DNA from: an uncultured Bacillota bacterium
Lineage (GTDB): Bacteria > Bacillota > Clostridia > Peptostreptococcales > Anaerovoracaceae
Reading direction: 5' to 3'
Length of the DNA: 8,274 bases
Assembly: GCA_949287115.1 (NCBI GenBank)
Contig: CASEFF010000019.1
Coordinates: 1-8,274 of the forward strand
In this document: positions 1-7,164 of the stretch, piece after piece
Layout: each line of letters starts with the position of its first letter
How positions within the stretch are numbered: the stretch's first letter is position 1
The notes under the pieces: model-generated
The model's input: only the letters and a program-made list of their open reading frames with translations
The model's database searches: none
What the model was told of the DNA's origin: nothing
Translations under genes and position numbers: made by a program

Positions 1-1185
1 GATCATGAAAAGCAGATAGTGGACGTGGGCGTGCCAATGGGTGTTTTAGTAAGCCTTTGCCCGGCGACAAGCCCGGTATCCACGGCTGTATATTCGGCGC
101 TCATAGCTATAAAGTCGGGAAATGCGATAGTGTTCTCTCCGCATCCGAGAGCGTACAAAACGCTGTGCAGTGTTCTGGATATCATGATAAAGGCGGCTGA
201 AGAACGCGGATTGCCGGAAGGGGCGATGTCGTATCTGCCGACCGTAACAAAGGCAGGGACAAGAGAGCTGATGAACCACAGAGATACTGCCATGATATTG
301 AACACAGGCGTACCGGACATGCTGGAGGATGCGTACTGTTCCGGAAAGCCGGTAATATACGGAGGGACCGGAAACGGTCCGGCGTTCATAGAGCGGACAG
401 CAGACATAGGACAGGCTGTACGCGACATAATAGCCAGTAAGACATTCGATAACGGGATCGTGTCCGCAGCGGAGCAGTCGGTCGTAGTCGACAGCTGCAT
501 AGCGGACGAGGTGAAGAAAGAATTTCTGGCATGCGGAGCATATTTCATGACGGAAGAAGAAGCCGAAAAGCTGGGAAGGCTGTTCTACTTCAAGGACGGG
601 AGCGCCAACCCGGAGATGGCGGGAAAGACGGCGATGCAGCTGGCCGGATGGGCGGGGATAAAGGTCCCTGACGGTACAAAGCTGCTGATAGCCGAGCAGA
701 AATATGTGTCGGAGAACAATCCTTATTCCAGGGAAAAGCTCTGTCCGGTACTCTCATATTTCGTTGAGGATGACTGGATGCATGCATGTGAAAAATGTAT
801 AGAACTCCTGCTTTCGGAAAGGCAGGGGCATACGCTCGTCATACACTCCAACGACCGCGACGTGATACATCAGTTCGCGATCAAAAAGCCGGTAGGAAGG
901 ATGCTTGTCAATACACCGGCCGTATACGGTAGTATGGGAGCCACTACAAATCTGTTCCCGGCAATGACGCTGGGGAGCGGTTCGGCAGGTCAGGGTATCA
1001 CGTCTGACAACGTATCTCCGATGAACCTTATCTACGTGAGAAAGGTGGGGTACGGAGTAAGGCGGATAGAAGATCTGGGAATGAGCACCGGAGAGGATGC
1101 CGGTAACAATACGCAGGCTTCCGACGGCGACGGATTGATGAGACTCCAGAAGCTTCTGGAAGAGGCTCTGGCGAGCATAAAATAA
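1..1185 (+). CDS. Acylating aldehyde dehydrogenase of the microcompartment, 5' partial, catalytic Cys replaced by Ser
   Basis: The reading frame is open from base 1, so the gene starts upstream; 394 residues are visible and, compared with AdhE/EutE relatives, about 100 N-terminal residues are missing. The family (acetaldehyde dehydrogenase, CoA-acylating) converts acetaldehyde plus CoA and NAD+ to acetyl-CoA, the step after choline cleavage. Visible family landmarks are SPHPRA near fragment residue 40, a TADIGQAV stretch, SKTFDNG before the active site, and TLGSGSAGQG near the C-terminus. In AdhE the active-site segment reads about TFDNGxICASEQ; here it reads TFDNGIVSAAEQ, so the nucleophilic Cys appears to be Ser (codon TCC at 463-465). 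The C-terminus has a Gly/Asp/Asn-rich linker and then a short amphipathic helix, typical of cargo targeting. Family assignment is firm. Whether this copy is active is doubtful: it may be a structural or regulatory pseudoenzyme, or a base error may be involved. Confidence 0.9.
   Translation, partial: DHEKQIVDVGVPMGVLVSLCPATSPVSTAVYSALIAIKSGNAIVFSPHPRAYKTLCSVLDIMIKAAEERGLPEGAMSYLPTVTKAGTRELMNHRDTAMILNTGVPDMLEDAYCSGKPVIYGGTGNGPAFIERTADIGQAVRDIIASKTFDNGIVSAAEQSVVVDSCIADEVKKEFLACGAYFMTEEEAEKLGRLFYFKDGSANPEMAGKTAMQLAGWAGIKVPDGTKLLIAEQKYVSENNPYSREKLCPVLSYFVEDDWMHACEKCIELLLSERQGHTLVIHSNDRDVIHQFAIKKPVGRMLVNTPAVYGSMGATTNLFPAMTLGSGSAGQGITSDNVSPMNLIYVRKVGYGVRRIEDLGMSTGEDAGNNTQASDGDGLMRLQKLLEEALASIK
1135..1182 (+). 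other. Probable C-terminal encapsulation peptide of the aldehyde dehydrogenase
   Basis: The last 16 residues (LMRLQKLLEEALASIK) form an amphipathic helix with Leu/Met/Ile/Ala on one face and Lys/Glu/Arg on the other. They follow a flexible linker rich in Gly, Asp, Asn, Thr and Ser. Short terminal helices after such linkers target cargo to microcompartment shells, and a C-terminal position is known for aldehyde dehydrogenases of glycyl-radical compartments. The role is inferred from the pattern. Confidence 0.65.
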
Positions 1186-1216
1186 GTAAGTTATAACTGT
1201 TGATGAATATATGAAA

Positions 1217-1222
1217 GAGAGG
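1217..1222 (+). promoter_or_regulatory. Ribosome binding site supporting the TTG start of cutC
   Basis: GAGAGG lies 8 bases before the TTG at 1231. An in-frame stop (TGA at 1204-1206) rules out a start further upstream, and the ATG at 1211 is out of frame. The first in-frame ATG (1279) would remove half of the conserved N-terminal helix, so TTG is the likely start. Confidence 0.7.
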
Positions 1223-1230
1223 TAAAGGAC

Positions 1231-1341
1231 TTGGATATTCGTGAATTTTCAAATAAGATCGCGGAAGCGACGAAGAATATGTCTGATGAAGAACGCAACT
1301 CTCTGATGAAGATGTTTGAAACCGTTGCGGACGATATTTCG
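1231..1341 (+). other. N-terminal encapsulation-type helix of CutC
   Basis: Residues 1-37 alternate hydrophobic and charged residues (for example [14 protein letters not shown] and [11 protein letters not shown]) and are predicted by eye to form amphipathic helices. A Gly/Ala/Ser/Thr linker with two Cys residues follows (about residues 45-65) before the catalytic domain. Such extensions mark glycyl radical enzymes packaged in microcompartments. The targeting role is inferred. Confidence 0.6.
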
Positions 1342-3846
1342 TCGGTGACACCTTCACAAGGACAGAACTGCGCGGCATCGGGCGCCGCGACCACAGGATG
1401 CGGTGATCGTCCGAAATATTATTCTTCCATTGCTGCGGCAACTACGGAAGTCGATGAAGACGGAGTGCCTCTGGGACCGACGGAAAGACTGGTGAAGCTC
1501 AAGGAGAACTTCCTCAAACAGGTACCGTCCATAACGACATACAGGGCGCGTGCGGTAACGAAGATAACGAAGGAAAACCCGGGAATGCCAAAGATAGAGC
1601 TCAGGGCAAAGTGTTTCAGACATTGCTGTGAGACTGCCCCTCTTGTTATACAGGACCACGAGCTTATAGTCGGGGCGCCTAACGGAGCTCCGAGAGCGGG
1701 AGCCTTTTCTCCTGATATAGCATGGAGATGGATGGTGGATGAGATAGATACCATCGGCGACCGTCCGCAGGATCCTTTCTACATTTCCGAAGAAGACAAG
1801 AGGATAATGCGCGAAGAGCTGTTCCCGTTCTGGGAGGGCAAATCGGTAGATGAGTATTGCGAGAGCCAGTATCGTGAAGCGGGAGTATGGGAGCTTTCCG
1901 GTGAATCCTTCGTTTCGGACTGCTCGTATCACGCGATAAACGGCGGCGGAGACTCGAATCCGGGTTACGATGTAATCCTGATGAAGAAGGGCATGCTGGA
2001 CATACAGCAGGAAGCAAAGGATCATCTGGCGAAGCTGGATTACGAGAATCCTGAGGACCTGGACAAGATCTACTTCTACAAGTCGGTAATAGATACGACC
2101 GAAGGTGTAATGATCTATGCAAAGCGTATGTCACAGTACGCGGCGGAGCTGGCTGCAAAGGAAAGCGATCCGAAGAGAAAGGAAGAGCTGCTTAAGATAT
2201 CCGAGGTAAACGCAAAAGTACCGGCTCACAAGCCTGAAACGTTCTGGGAAGCAATACAGGCGGTATGGACCGTAGAGTCGCTGCTCCCTGTGGAAGAGAA
2301 CCAGACGGGAATGTCGATAGGCCGTGTCGACCAGTATATGTATCCTTACTACAAGGCGGACATAGATTCGGGACGCATGGACAACTTCCTGGCATTTGAA
2401 CTGGCGGGCTGCATGCTCGTAAAGATGTCGGAGATGATGTGGATCACAAGCGAAGGCGGATCGAAGTTCTTCGCGGGATATCAGCCGTTCGTAAACATGT
2501 GCGTGGGCGGACTGACGAGAGACGGAAGAGATGCCACCAATGAACTGACATATCTGCTGATGGATGCGGTAAGACACGTGAAGATATACCAGCCGTCGCT
2601 GGCATGCAGGATAAACAACAAGTCGCCGCAGAAGTACATGAAGAAGATCGTTGATGTAGTACGTTCAGGAATGGGATTCCCGGCGTGTCACTTCGATGAT
2701 ACCCATATAAAGATGATGCTGGCGAAGGGTGTTTCCATAGAGGATGCAAGGGATTACTGCCTGATGGGATGCGTTGAGCCGCAGAAGGCCGGAAGACTGT
2801 ATCAGTGGACGTCCACATCATATACGCAGTGGCCTATATGTATAGAACTGGTCCTCAACCACGGAGTACCGCTCTGGTACGGCAAGCAGGTAACGCCTGA
2901 TCTGGGCGATCTGGATCAGTACAAGACGTTCGAACAGTTTGACGCCGCGGTAAAGGAACAGATCAAATACATCACGAAGTGGACTGCGGTAGCCACGGTG
3001 ATATCGCAGCGTGTCCACAGGGATCTGGCGCCAAAACCGCTCATGTCCATCATGTATGAGGGCTGTATGGAACACGGAAAAGACGTGTCGTCGGGCGGAG
3101 CCATGTACAACTTCGGTCCGGGCGTCGTATGGTCGGGTCTTGCAACGTATGCGGACGCCATGGCGGCAATAAAGAAGCTGGTGTTCGACGATAAGAAGTA
3201 CACGCTGAAGCAGCTCAACGAAGGGCTCAAGGCTGACTTCGTGGGATACGAGCAGATGCAGGCGGATTGTCTGGCAGCTCCTAAGTACGGCAACGATGAT
3301 GATTACGCTGATCTGATCGCTGCCGACCTCATCAACTTTACCGAGATGGAGCACAGAAAGTACAAGACGCTCTACTCCGTACTGAGCCACGGTACGCTGT
3401 CCATTTCCAACAATACACCGTTCGGACAGATGACGGGTGCTTCGGCAGGCGGAAGAAAGGCATGGACGCCGCTTTCCGACGGCATCAGCCCTACCCAGGG
3501 AGCCGACGTGAACGGCCCTACGGCTATAATCAAGTCGGTGGCAAAGCTGTCCAACGACAACATGAACATAGGTATGGTACACAACTTCAAGCTGATGGCC
3601 GGACTTCTCGATACGCCGGAAGGCGAGAACGGCATAATCACGCTGCTGCGTACGGCCTGTGCTTTCGGAAACGGAGAGATGCAGTTCAACTACATGGACA
3701 ACAACACGCTCATAGATGCTCAGAAGCATCCTGAGCAGTACAAGGATCTCGTTGTCCGCGTAGCGGGATACAGCGCATTCTTCACGGAGCTGTGCAAAGA
3801 TGTACAGGATGAGATCATAAGCAGAACGATGCTGACGAAATTTTAG
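1231..3846 (+). CDS. cutC: Choline trimethylamine-lyase (glycyl radical enzyme CutC)
   Basis: CutC uses a glycyl radical and a thiyl radical to cleave choline into trimethylamine and acetaldehyde under anoxic conditions. The protein has 871 residues, against about 846 in Desulfovibrio alaskensis CutC. The active-site motif GCVEP gives Cys514 and Glu516, and the C-terminal RVAGYSAFF loop gives radical Gly846. Residues I recall from the D. alaskensis structure (Tyr208, Asp216, Phe395, Cys489, Glu491, Thr502, Tyr506, Gly821) all recur here at a constant offset of +25: Tyr233, Asp241, Phe420, Cys514, Glu516, Thr527, Tyr531 and Gly846. GCVEP and Asp241 in [11 protein letters not shown] separate it from pyruvate formate-lyase and diol dehydratases. 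Residues 1 to about 37 are a helical extension joined by a low-complexity linker to the catalytic domain, which begins near residue 85. A TTG start is used. cutD follows after 38 bases. Confidence 0.97.
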   Translation: MDIREFSNKIAEATKNMSDEERNSLMKMFETVADDISSVTPSQGQNCAASGAATTGCGDRPKYYSSIAAATTEVDEDGVPLGPTERLVKLKENFLKQVPSITTYRARAVTKITKENPGMPKIELRAKCFRHCCETAPLVIQDHELIVGAPNGAPRAGAFSPDIAWRWMVDEIDTIGDRPQDPFYISEEDKRIMREELFPFWEGKSVDEYCESQYREAGVWELSGESFVSDCSYHAINGGGDSNPGYDVILMKKGMLDIQQEAKDHLAKLDYENPEDLDKIYFYKSVIDTTEGVMIYAKRMSQYAAELAAKESDPKRKEELLKISEVNAKVPAHKPETFWEAIQAVWTVESLLPVEENQTGMSIGRVDQYMYPYYKADIDSGRMDNFLAFELAGCMLVKMSEMMWITSEGGSKFFAGYQPFVNMCVGGLTRDGRDATNELTYLLMDAVRHVKIYQPSLACRINNKSPQKYMKKIVDVVRSGMGFPACHFDDTHIKMMLAKGVSIEDARDYCLMGCVEPQKAGRLYQWTSTSYTQWPICIELVLNHGVPLWYGKQVTPDLGDLDQYKTFEQFDAAVKEQIKYITKWTAVATVISQRVHRDLAPKPLMSIMYEGCMEHGKDVSSGGAMYNFGPGVVWSGLATYADAMAAIKKLVFDDKKYTLKQLNEGLKADFVGYEQMQADCLAAPKYGNDDDYADLIAADLINFTEMEHRKYKTLYSVLSHGTLSISNNTPFGQMTGASAGGRKAWTPLSDGISPTQGADVNGPTAIIKSVAKLSNDNMNIGMVHNFKLMAGLLDTPEGENGIITLLRTACAFGNGEMQFNYMDNNTLIDAQKHPEQYKDLVVRVAGYSAFFTELCKDVQDEIISRTMLTKF

Positions 3847-3884
3847 CGGCAAATGACCGGTTTTCGGACGGGAGACAGGATAAG

Positions 3885-4829
3885 ATGAGCGATAGAAATT
3901 TGATAGAAAGAAAAGCGTTCATATTCAATAAGCAGAAGTACAATATGTATGACGGTCCCGGAGTCAGGACACTGATCTTTTTCAAGGGGTGTCCGCTCCG
4001 GTGCAGATGGTGTTCCAATCCGGAGGGTCTGGAGAGGAAGTACCAGATAATGTTCAAGCCGTCGACGTGCGTCAACTGTGGATCATGTGTTCCCGTTTGC
4101 CCTCAGAAGATACACAGTATATCCACGGAAGGCATCCATCTGATCGACCGCAATACCGACTGTATCGGATGCGGTGCCTGCGTGGAGGCGTGCATACCTG
4201 ATGCGTTAAAGGTTGCAGGACAACAGGAGTCGATCTCATCGCTGATGGAATATATAGAGCAGGACAGGGCTTTTTATGAACAGTCCGGCGGAGGCGTCAC
4301 ACTGGGAGGCGGTGAAGTGACTGCTCAGCCTGAAGCCGCGATCAGTCTTCTGATGGCGTGCAAGCAGGAAGGCTTCCATACGGCGATCGAAACCTGCGGA
4401 TACGCAAAGAAGGATGTCCTGATGCGGTTCGCCGAATACGTGGATCTTTTCCTCTTCGACTTGAAGCATATAGATCCGGATCGCCACTTTGAGCTTACGG
4501 GAGTCAGGAATGAGCTCATTCTGGAAAATCTGGAAGAGCTGCTGATGAAGAGAAAGCACGTGAAGGTCAGGATGCCGATGCTGAAGGGGATAAACGACAG
4601 TGAGGATGAGATAAGAGGCGTCATAGAGTTCCTGAGACCTTTTAAGGACTTTAAGAACTTTGAGGGCATAGACCTGCTGCCTTACCACAAGCTGGGGGTA
4701 AACAAGTATGTTCAGCTGGGAATGGATTATCTCATTGAAGGTGATCCGAGCCTGACGGACGAAGACCTTGACAGGATAGAAGGCTGGATAAGGAAATACG
4801 ATTTTCCGGTTTCCGTGATCAAACATTAA
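3885..4829 (+). CDS. cutD: Choline TMA-lyase activating enzyme (radical SAM activase CutD)
   Basis: CutD reductively cleaves S-adenosylmethionine at a [4Fe-4S] cluster and abstracts hydrogen from the glycine of CutC (Gly846 here). The protein has 314 residues, normal for the glycyl-radical-activase family. The radical SAM motif CxxxCxxC is Cys36, Cys40 and Cys43 in KGCPLRCRWC. Two ferredoxin-type CxxCxxCxxxC motifs follow, at Cys62/65/68/72 and Cys93/96/99/103, as in the activases with an inserted two-cluster domain and unlike the short pyruvate formate-lyase activase. The SAM-binding GGGE motif is at residues 141-144. It lies directly after cutC, the usual arrangement, with a GGAG/AGGA ribosome site at 3871-3880. 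The electron donor for its clusters is unknown from sequence; the flavoprotein at the window end is one candidate. Confidence 0.96.
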   Translation: MSDRNLIERKAFIFNKQKYNMYDGPGVRTLIFFKGCPLRCRWCSNPEGLERKYQIMFKPSTCVNCGSCVPVCPQKIHSISTEGIHLIDRNTDCIGCGACVEACIPDALKVAGQQESISSLMEYIEQDRAFYEQSGGGVTLGGGEVTAQPEAAISLLMACKQEGFHTAIETCGYAKKDVLMRFAEYVDLFLFDLKHIDPDRHFELTGVRNELILENLEELLMKRKHVKVRMPMLKGINDSEDEIRGVIEFLRPFKDFKNFEGIDLLPYHKLGVNKYVQLGMDYLIEGDPSLTDEDLDRIEGWIRKYDFPVSVIKH

Positions 4830-4839
4830 ATGTCGGCAG

Positions 4840-4848
4840 GGAGGTGAT
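4840..4848 (+). promoter_or_regulatory. Strong ribosome binding site before the EutS-like gene
   Basis: GGAGGTGAT is a near-perfect match to the 16S rRNA 3' end. It sits 12 bases (from the end of GGAGG) before the ATG at 4857, slightly long but workable. The ATG inside the site (4847) is out of frame and reaches a stop after eight codons. A strong site fits a shell protein made in many copies. Confidence 0.7.
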
Positions 4849-4856
4849 GGATTTAT

Positions 4857-5210
4857 ATGGGCGTAATGAATGAAAAGACCATGGACAGGATAATACAGGA
4901 ATCCGTGCCGGGCAAACAGGTGACAATAGCCCACGTGATCGCGTCTCCGATGTTCGATATATATGAACGTCTCGGCATCGACGATAAGGGAGCTATAGGA
5001 ATACTGACGCTGTCACCGTATGAAACGGCGATAATAGCTGCCGACATAGCAACGAAGACAGCGGATGTTGAAATCGGATTCCTCGACAGATTTACCGGTT
5101 CCGTGGTGATATCGGGAGATGTGCAGAGTGTGGAGACGGCGCTCAAAGCCGTGACCGATACGCTGTGCAACCTGCTTGATTTTACTACGGTGCCCATTAC
5201 GAGAACATGA
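4857..5210 (+). CDS. eutS: Circularly permuted BMC shell protein, EutS/PduU/CutR type
   Basis: This is a bacterial microcompartment hexameric shell protein of the circularly permuted class, with 117 residues against about 111 in E. coli EutS. It closely follows Eut[20 protein letters not shown] (residues 11-29), [21 protein letters not shown] (near 45-65) and [19 protein letters not shown] (71-89). The N-terminal segment of this family forms a small beta-barrel over the pore. In choline clusters the equivalent protein has been named CutR. It ends with a 4-base ATGA overlap with the EutP-like gene, the same pairing as PduU with PduV, where the shell protein is reported to contact the GTPase. 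An alternative start is the ATG at 4866. Function is confident; the exact symbol is a naming choice. Confidence 0.93.
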   Translation: MGVMNEKTMDRIIQESVPGKQVTIAHVIASPMFDIYERLGIDDKGAIGILTLSPYETAIIAADIATKTADVEIGFLDRFTGSVVISGDVQSVETALKAVTDTLCNLLDFTTVPITRT

Positions 5211-5665
5211 AGAGAAAGAGGATCATGGTCATAGGGCCGAGAGGATGCGGTAAGACCACGCTGGTCAACCGGATCAACGGTTATACCGGACCACTTAAAA
5301 AGACGCAGGATACTATTTACGGCAGGGATACGATAGATGTTCCCAGCGCCTATATAGAAAACACATGGATGTACAAGCACATGATAGCACTGTCGCAGGA
5401 TGCGTGGTGCATGCTGCTGATGCTGGATCAGTCGAGGACGGACGAAGTGTATTCACACGGGTTTGCCAGAGCGTTCCAGTGTCCGGTGGTGGGGGTCATC
5501 AGCAAGAGCGATCTGGCGCCGGAAAACAGGGCCGTATGTGAAAGGCAGATGGAGACGATAGGCGTCGAGAGACCGTATTTCAGTATATGCGTACCGGAGG
5601 GAAAAGGGATAGACGAGCTTAAACGTTACTTGTTGGAATTGAGAGAAAGGGAAGGGCTCAGATGA
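5207..5665 (+). CDS. eutP: EutP/PduV-type P-loop GTPase-like protein
   Basis: This 152-residue Ras-like P-loop protein matches EutP/PduV in size and layout. The Walker A motif GPRGCGKT is at residues 10-17 with Lys16. KKTQDT near residues 31-36 matches the conserved KTQ of EutP. The Walker B/G3 position reads DVPS (44-47) instead of the usual DTPG. SKSD at 99-102 is the guanine-specificity motif. Family members are linked to shell association or positioning (PduV), and an acetate kinase activity has been reported for Salmonella EutP; which applies here cannot be told. The start codon overlaps the stop of the EutS-like gene and no strong ribosome site precedes it, so translation is probably coupled. 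The altered G3 motif, losing the usual Gly, suggests weak or unusual nucleotide hydrolysis. Confidence 0.9.
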   Translation: MKRKRIMVIGPRGCGKTTLVNRINGYTGPLKKTQDTIYGRDTIDVPSAYIENTWMYKHMIALSQDAWCMLLMLDQSRTDEVYSHGFARAFQCPVVGVISKSDLAPENRAVCERQMETIGVERPYFSICVPEGKGIDELKRYLLELREREGLR

Positions 5666-6321
5666 AGTTTATAACGGAAGAAGACCTGAGAGACCTGTAT
5701 AAGGAACAGCCCTTTATGAATTACGAGCTGCGGGATGGGGAACGGCTGACACCGGGAGCGAGACAGTTCCTTGTCGACAGAGGAATAGACATGTACGACA
5801 TAGGAGCTCCGAAGGCTACGGCGAAGGTCGGGACATCAGGGGCGGCAGCGGGACAGGATGACCGTGTCGTGAAGAAACTGCGCAGAAAAAAGAATTCGAT
5901 GCGCATGTTGTTTCTCCTGACGGCAGAGGAACTGCTCAGGACGGATGTGTGCGCATCACGCGACCTGACGGATCTCTGCAGATACTTTACGGAGCCGGTG
6001 GACGCATCCGAAAGCGGATGCGGCGCAGGAGCGCCGGAGTGCGTGCCGTGTTCCGGGATGAACGGGGAAAACTTTACGGAGGATCTCGGAGAATGTTTTG
6101 AGATCACGGAATTCCATATGCAGACGGAAAACGGACGGGAAATGCTGCTCATTGCCAGACTCAGGAGCGAGCTTGAGGTTTTTGCCGTTGAAGCCGGTGA
6201 ACTGCTGGGAGACAAGGCGCTTAGAAATGCATTTGACGAAAAGATGAATCGTATCATCAATACACTCTCACAGATGATATGTAAGGCGATGGGAGGTAAG
6301 GAATGTCAGAGAAAAGGGTGA
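5662..6321 (+). CDS. EutT-like protein (cobalamin adenosyltransferase-related) lacking the known metal motif
   Basis: The 219-residue protein resembles EutT at its N-terminus: FITEEDLR (3-10) and RLTPGARQFLVDRGI (28-42) match the EutT pattern ending in LTPSARELLESRHL. The C-terminal half is helical, and LLIARLRSELEVFAVEA (162-178) followed by FDEKMNRIINTLSQMIC (191-207) resembles the end of EutT, which forms ATP:cob(I)alamin adenosyltransferase. It is shorter than EutT (about 267 residues) and lacks the HX11CCxxC metal-binding motif; it instead has Cys120, Cys127 and Cys130 in a Gly/Ser/Glu-rich insert. By eye the second active-site Arg in the LRxxxRExE helix is also missing. It overlaps eutP by 4 bases and eutJ by 19. 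CutC needs no B12, so a non-adenosyltransferase role, or a degenerate gene product, is likely. A EutQ-like N-terminus is a weaker alternative. Confidence 0.65.
   Translation: MKFITEEDLRDLYKEQPFMNYELRDGERLTPGARQFLVDRGIDMYDIGAPKATAKVGTSGAAAGQDDRVVKKLRRKKNSMRMLFLLTAEELLRTDVCASRDLTDLCRYFTEPVDASESGCGAGAPECVPCSGMNGENFTEDLGECFEITEFHMQTENGREMLLIARLRSELEVFAVEAGELLGDKALRNAFDEKMNRIINTLSQMICKAMGGKECQRKG
6291..6296 (+). promoter_or_regulatory. Ribosome binding site for eutJ inside the preceding gene
   Basis: GGGAGG lies 6 bases before the ATG at 6303 and within the coding sequence of the EutT-like gene. It supports the 6303 start and therefore a genuine 19-base overlap between the two genes in different frames. 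Confidence 0.7.
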
Positions 6322-7145
6322 ATTTCGAATACTGCGACAGGATGGTCGCCGATTTCGAAAAGGTCATAGAAAAACCCATTCGCGAAAAATCATCGGTATA
6401 CTATACGGGAGTCGATCTTGGAACGGCCTGTGTGGTAATAGCGGTACTGGATGAAAACAAGAGGCCGGTGGCGGGTGCATACCGCTACGCAGACGTCGTG
6501 AGAGACGGGATGGTAGTGGATTACATAGGAGCCGTACAGATCGTCAGAGAGCTGAAGGAACAGATAGAAAAAGATCTGGACACGGAGCTGATATATGCCG
6601 CAGGTGCGATACCTCCGGGGACGGATCTGCTCGATTCCGGAGCCGTCAAGAACGTGATACAGGGAGCGGGGTTTGAATGTACGAACCTTCTGGACGAATC
6701 CACGGCGGCCAATCAGGTGCTGCGCATGAAAAACGGAGCCGTCGTTGATATAGGCGGCGGTACGACCGGCATTTCCGTACTGAAGGACGGGAAGGTAGTG
6801 TATATCGCGGACGAGCCTACGGGAGGCACCCATTTTTCGCTGGTCATCGCGGGAGCGTATGGGAAGACCTTCGATGAGGCCGAACTGTTCAAAAGGGACG
6901 AAAGAAACCACAGTGAGCTCAAGCCGGTGATACAGCCGGTGATCGATAAGGTATCATCCATAATAAGCAGTCATGTGGCAGACCACGATGTGGAAGAGAT
7001 ATCTCTCGTCGGAGGCACATGCTGCTTTACGGGCATAGAGGAAATGATCGGTAAAAAGACCGGGATATTCACTCACAAACCGAAGAATCCGATGTTCGTG
7101 ACGCCGCTGGGTATCGCGCTGAGCTGCAGGCAGGAAGAAATGTAG
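6303..7145 (+). CDS. eutJ: EutJ family actin/Hsp70-fold chaperone-like protein
   Basis: The 280-residue protein matches EutJ (about 278 residues in E. coli) along its length. ATPase-fold motifs are present: phosphate 1 GVDLGT (36-41), ADVVRDGMVVDYIGAV (63-78, a EutJ hallmark), LDESTAANQVL (130-140), phosphate 2 DIGGGTTGISV (149-159), and the adenosine-site SLVGGTCCFTG (234-244). EutJ has the nucleotide-binding half of Hsp70 without the substrate-binding domain. It has been proposed to help fold or assemble Eut enzymes, but its partner is not well established. In this operon likely clients are CutC, the aldehyde dehydrogenase or shell proteins, which is inference. Residues 1-30 form an extra N-terminal helix before the fold, as in E. 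coli EutJ. The gene is cytoplasmic, with no signal or membrane segment. Confidence 0.94.
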   Translation: MSEKRVNFEYCDRMVADFEKVIEKPIREKSSVYYTGVDLGTACVVIAVLDENKRPVAGAYRYADVVRDGMVVDYIGAVQIVRELKEQIEKDLDTELIYAAGAIPPGTDLLDSGAVKNVIQGAGFECTNLLDESTAANQVLRMKNGAVVDIGGGTTGISVLKDGKVVYIADEPTGGTHFSLVIAGAYGKTFDEAELFKRDERNHSELKPVIQPVIDKVSSIISSHVADHDVEEISLVGGTCCFTGIEEMIGKKTGIFTHKPKNPMFVTPLGIALSCRQEEM

Positions 7146-7150
7146 ACGGA

Positions 7151-7158
7151 AAGGAGGT
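7151..7158 (+). promoter_or_regulatory. Strong ribosome binding site before the GrpU-like gene
   Basis: AAGGAGGT lies 6 bases before the ATG at 7165 in the 19-base gap after eutJ. It is one of the best ribosome sites in the window and, as at the EutS-like gene, marks a shell protein. Confidence 0.75.
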
Positions 7159-7164
7159 ACCGAC

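Noticed and set aside
1189..1198. Ten-base perfect palindrome AGTTATAACT just after the aldehyde dehydrogenase stop.
   Set aside because: Too short and AT-rich, it lies in a 45-base gap within an operon, has no T-run for a terminator and no second copy; chance is likely.
3462..3734. 90-codon plus-strand frame inside cutC.
   Set aside because: Out-of-frame shadow of the conserved glycyl radical enzyme, with low-complexity Arg/His/Gln-rich product.
1231..3846. Alternative identity of the glycyl radical enzyme as a diol dehydratase or pyruvate formate-lyase.
   Set aside because: GCVEP with Asp241, Phe420, Thr527 and Tyr531 matches the choline site of CutC, and CutD-type activase follows.
2818..3852. 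Long minus-strand open frame opposite cutC.
   Set aside because: It lies entirely antisense to strongly conserved CutC coding sequence, has no family resemblance, and arises from the codon bias of the plus strand.
3857..3867. Possible small hairpin CCGGTTTTCGG between cutC and cutD.
   Set aside because: Only three paired bases with no T-tract; not a credible terminator or attenuator.
4847..4874. ATG overlapping the strong ribosome site before the EutS-like gene, considered as a leader peptide.
   Set aside because: Its start codon is inside the ribosome site itself and the frame stops after eight codons; nothing supports translation.
4236..4934. Minus-strand frame of over 200 codons across cutD and the start of the EutS-like gene.
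   Set aside because: Antisense to two well-identified genes; no recognisable domain.
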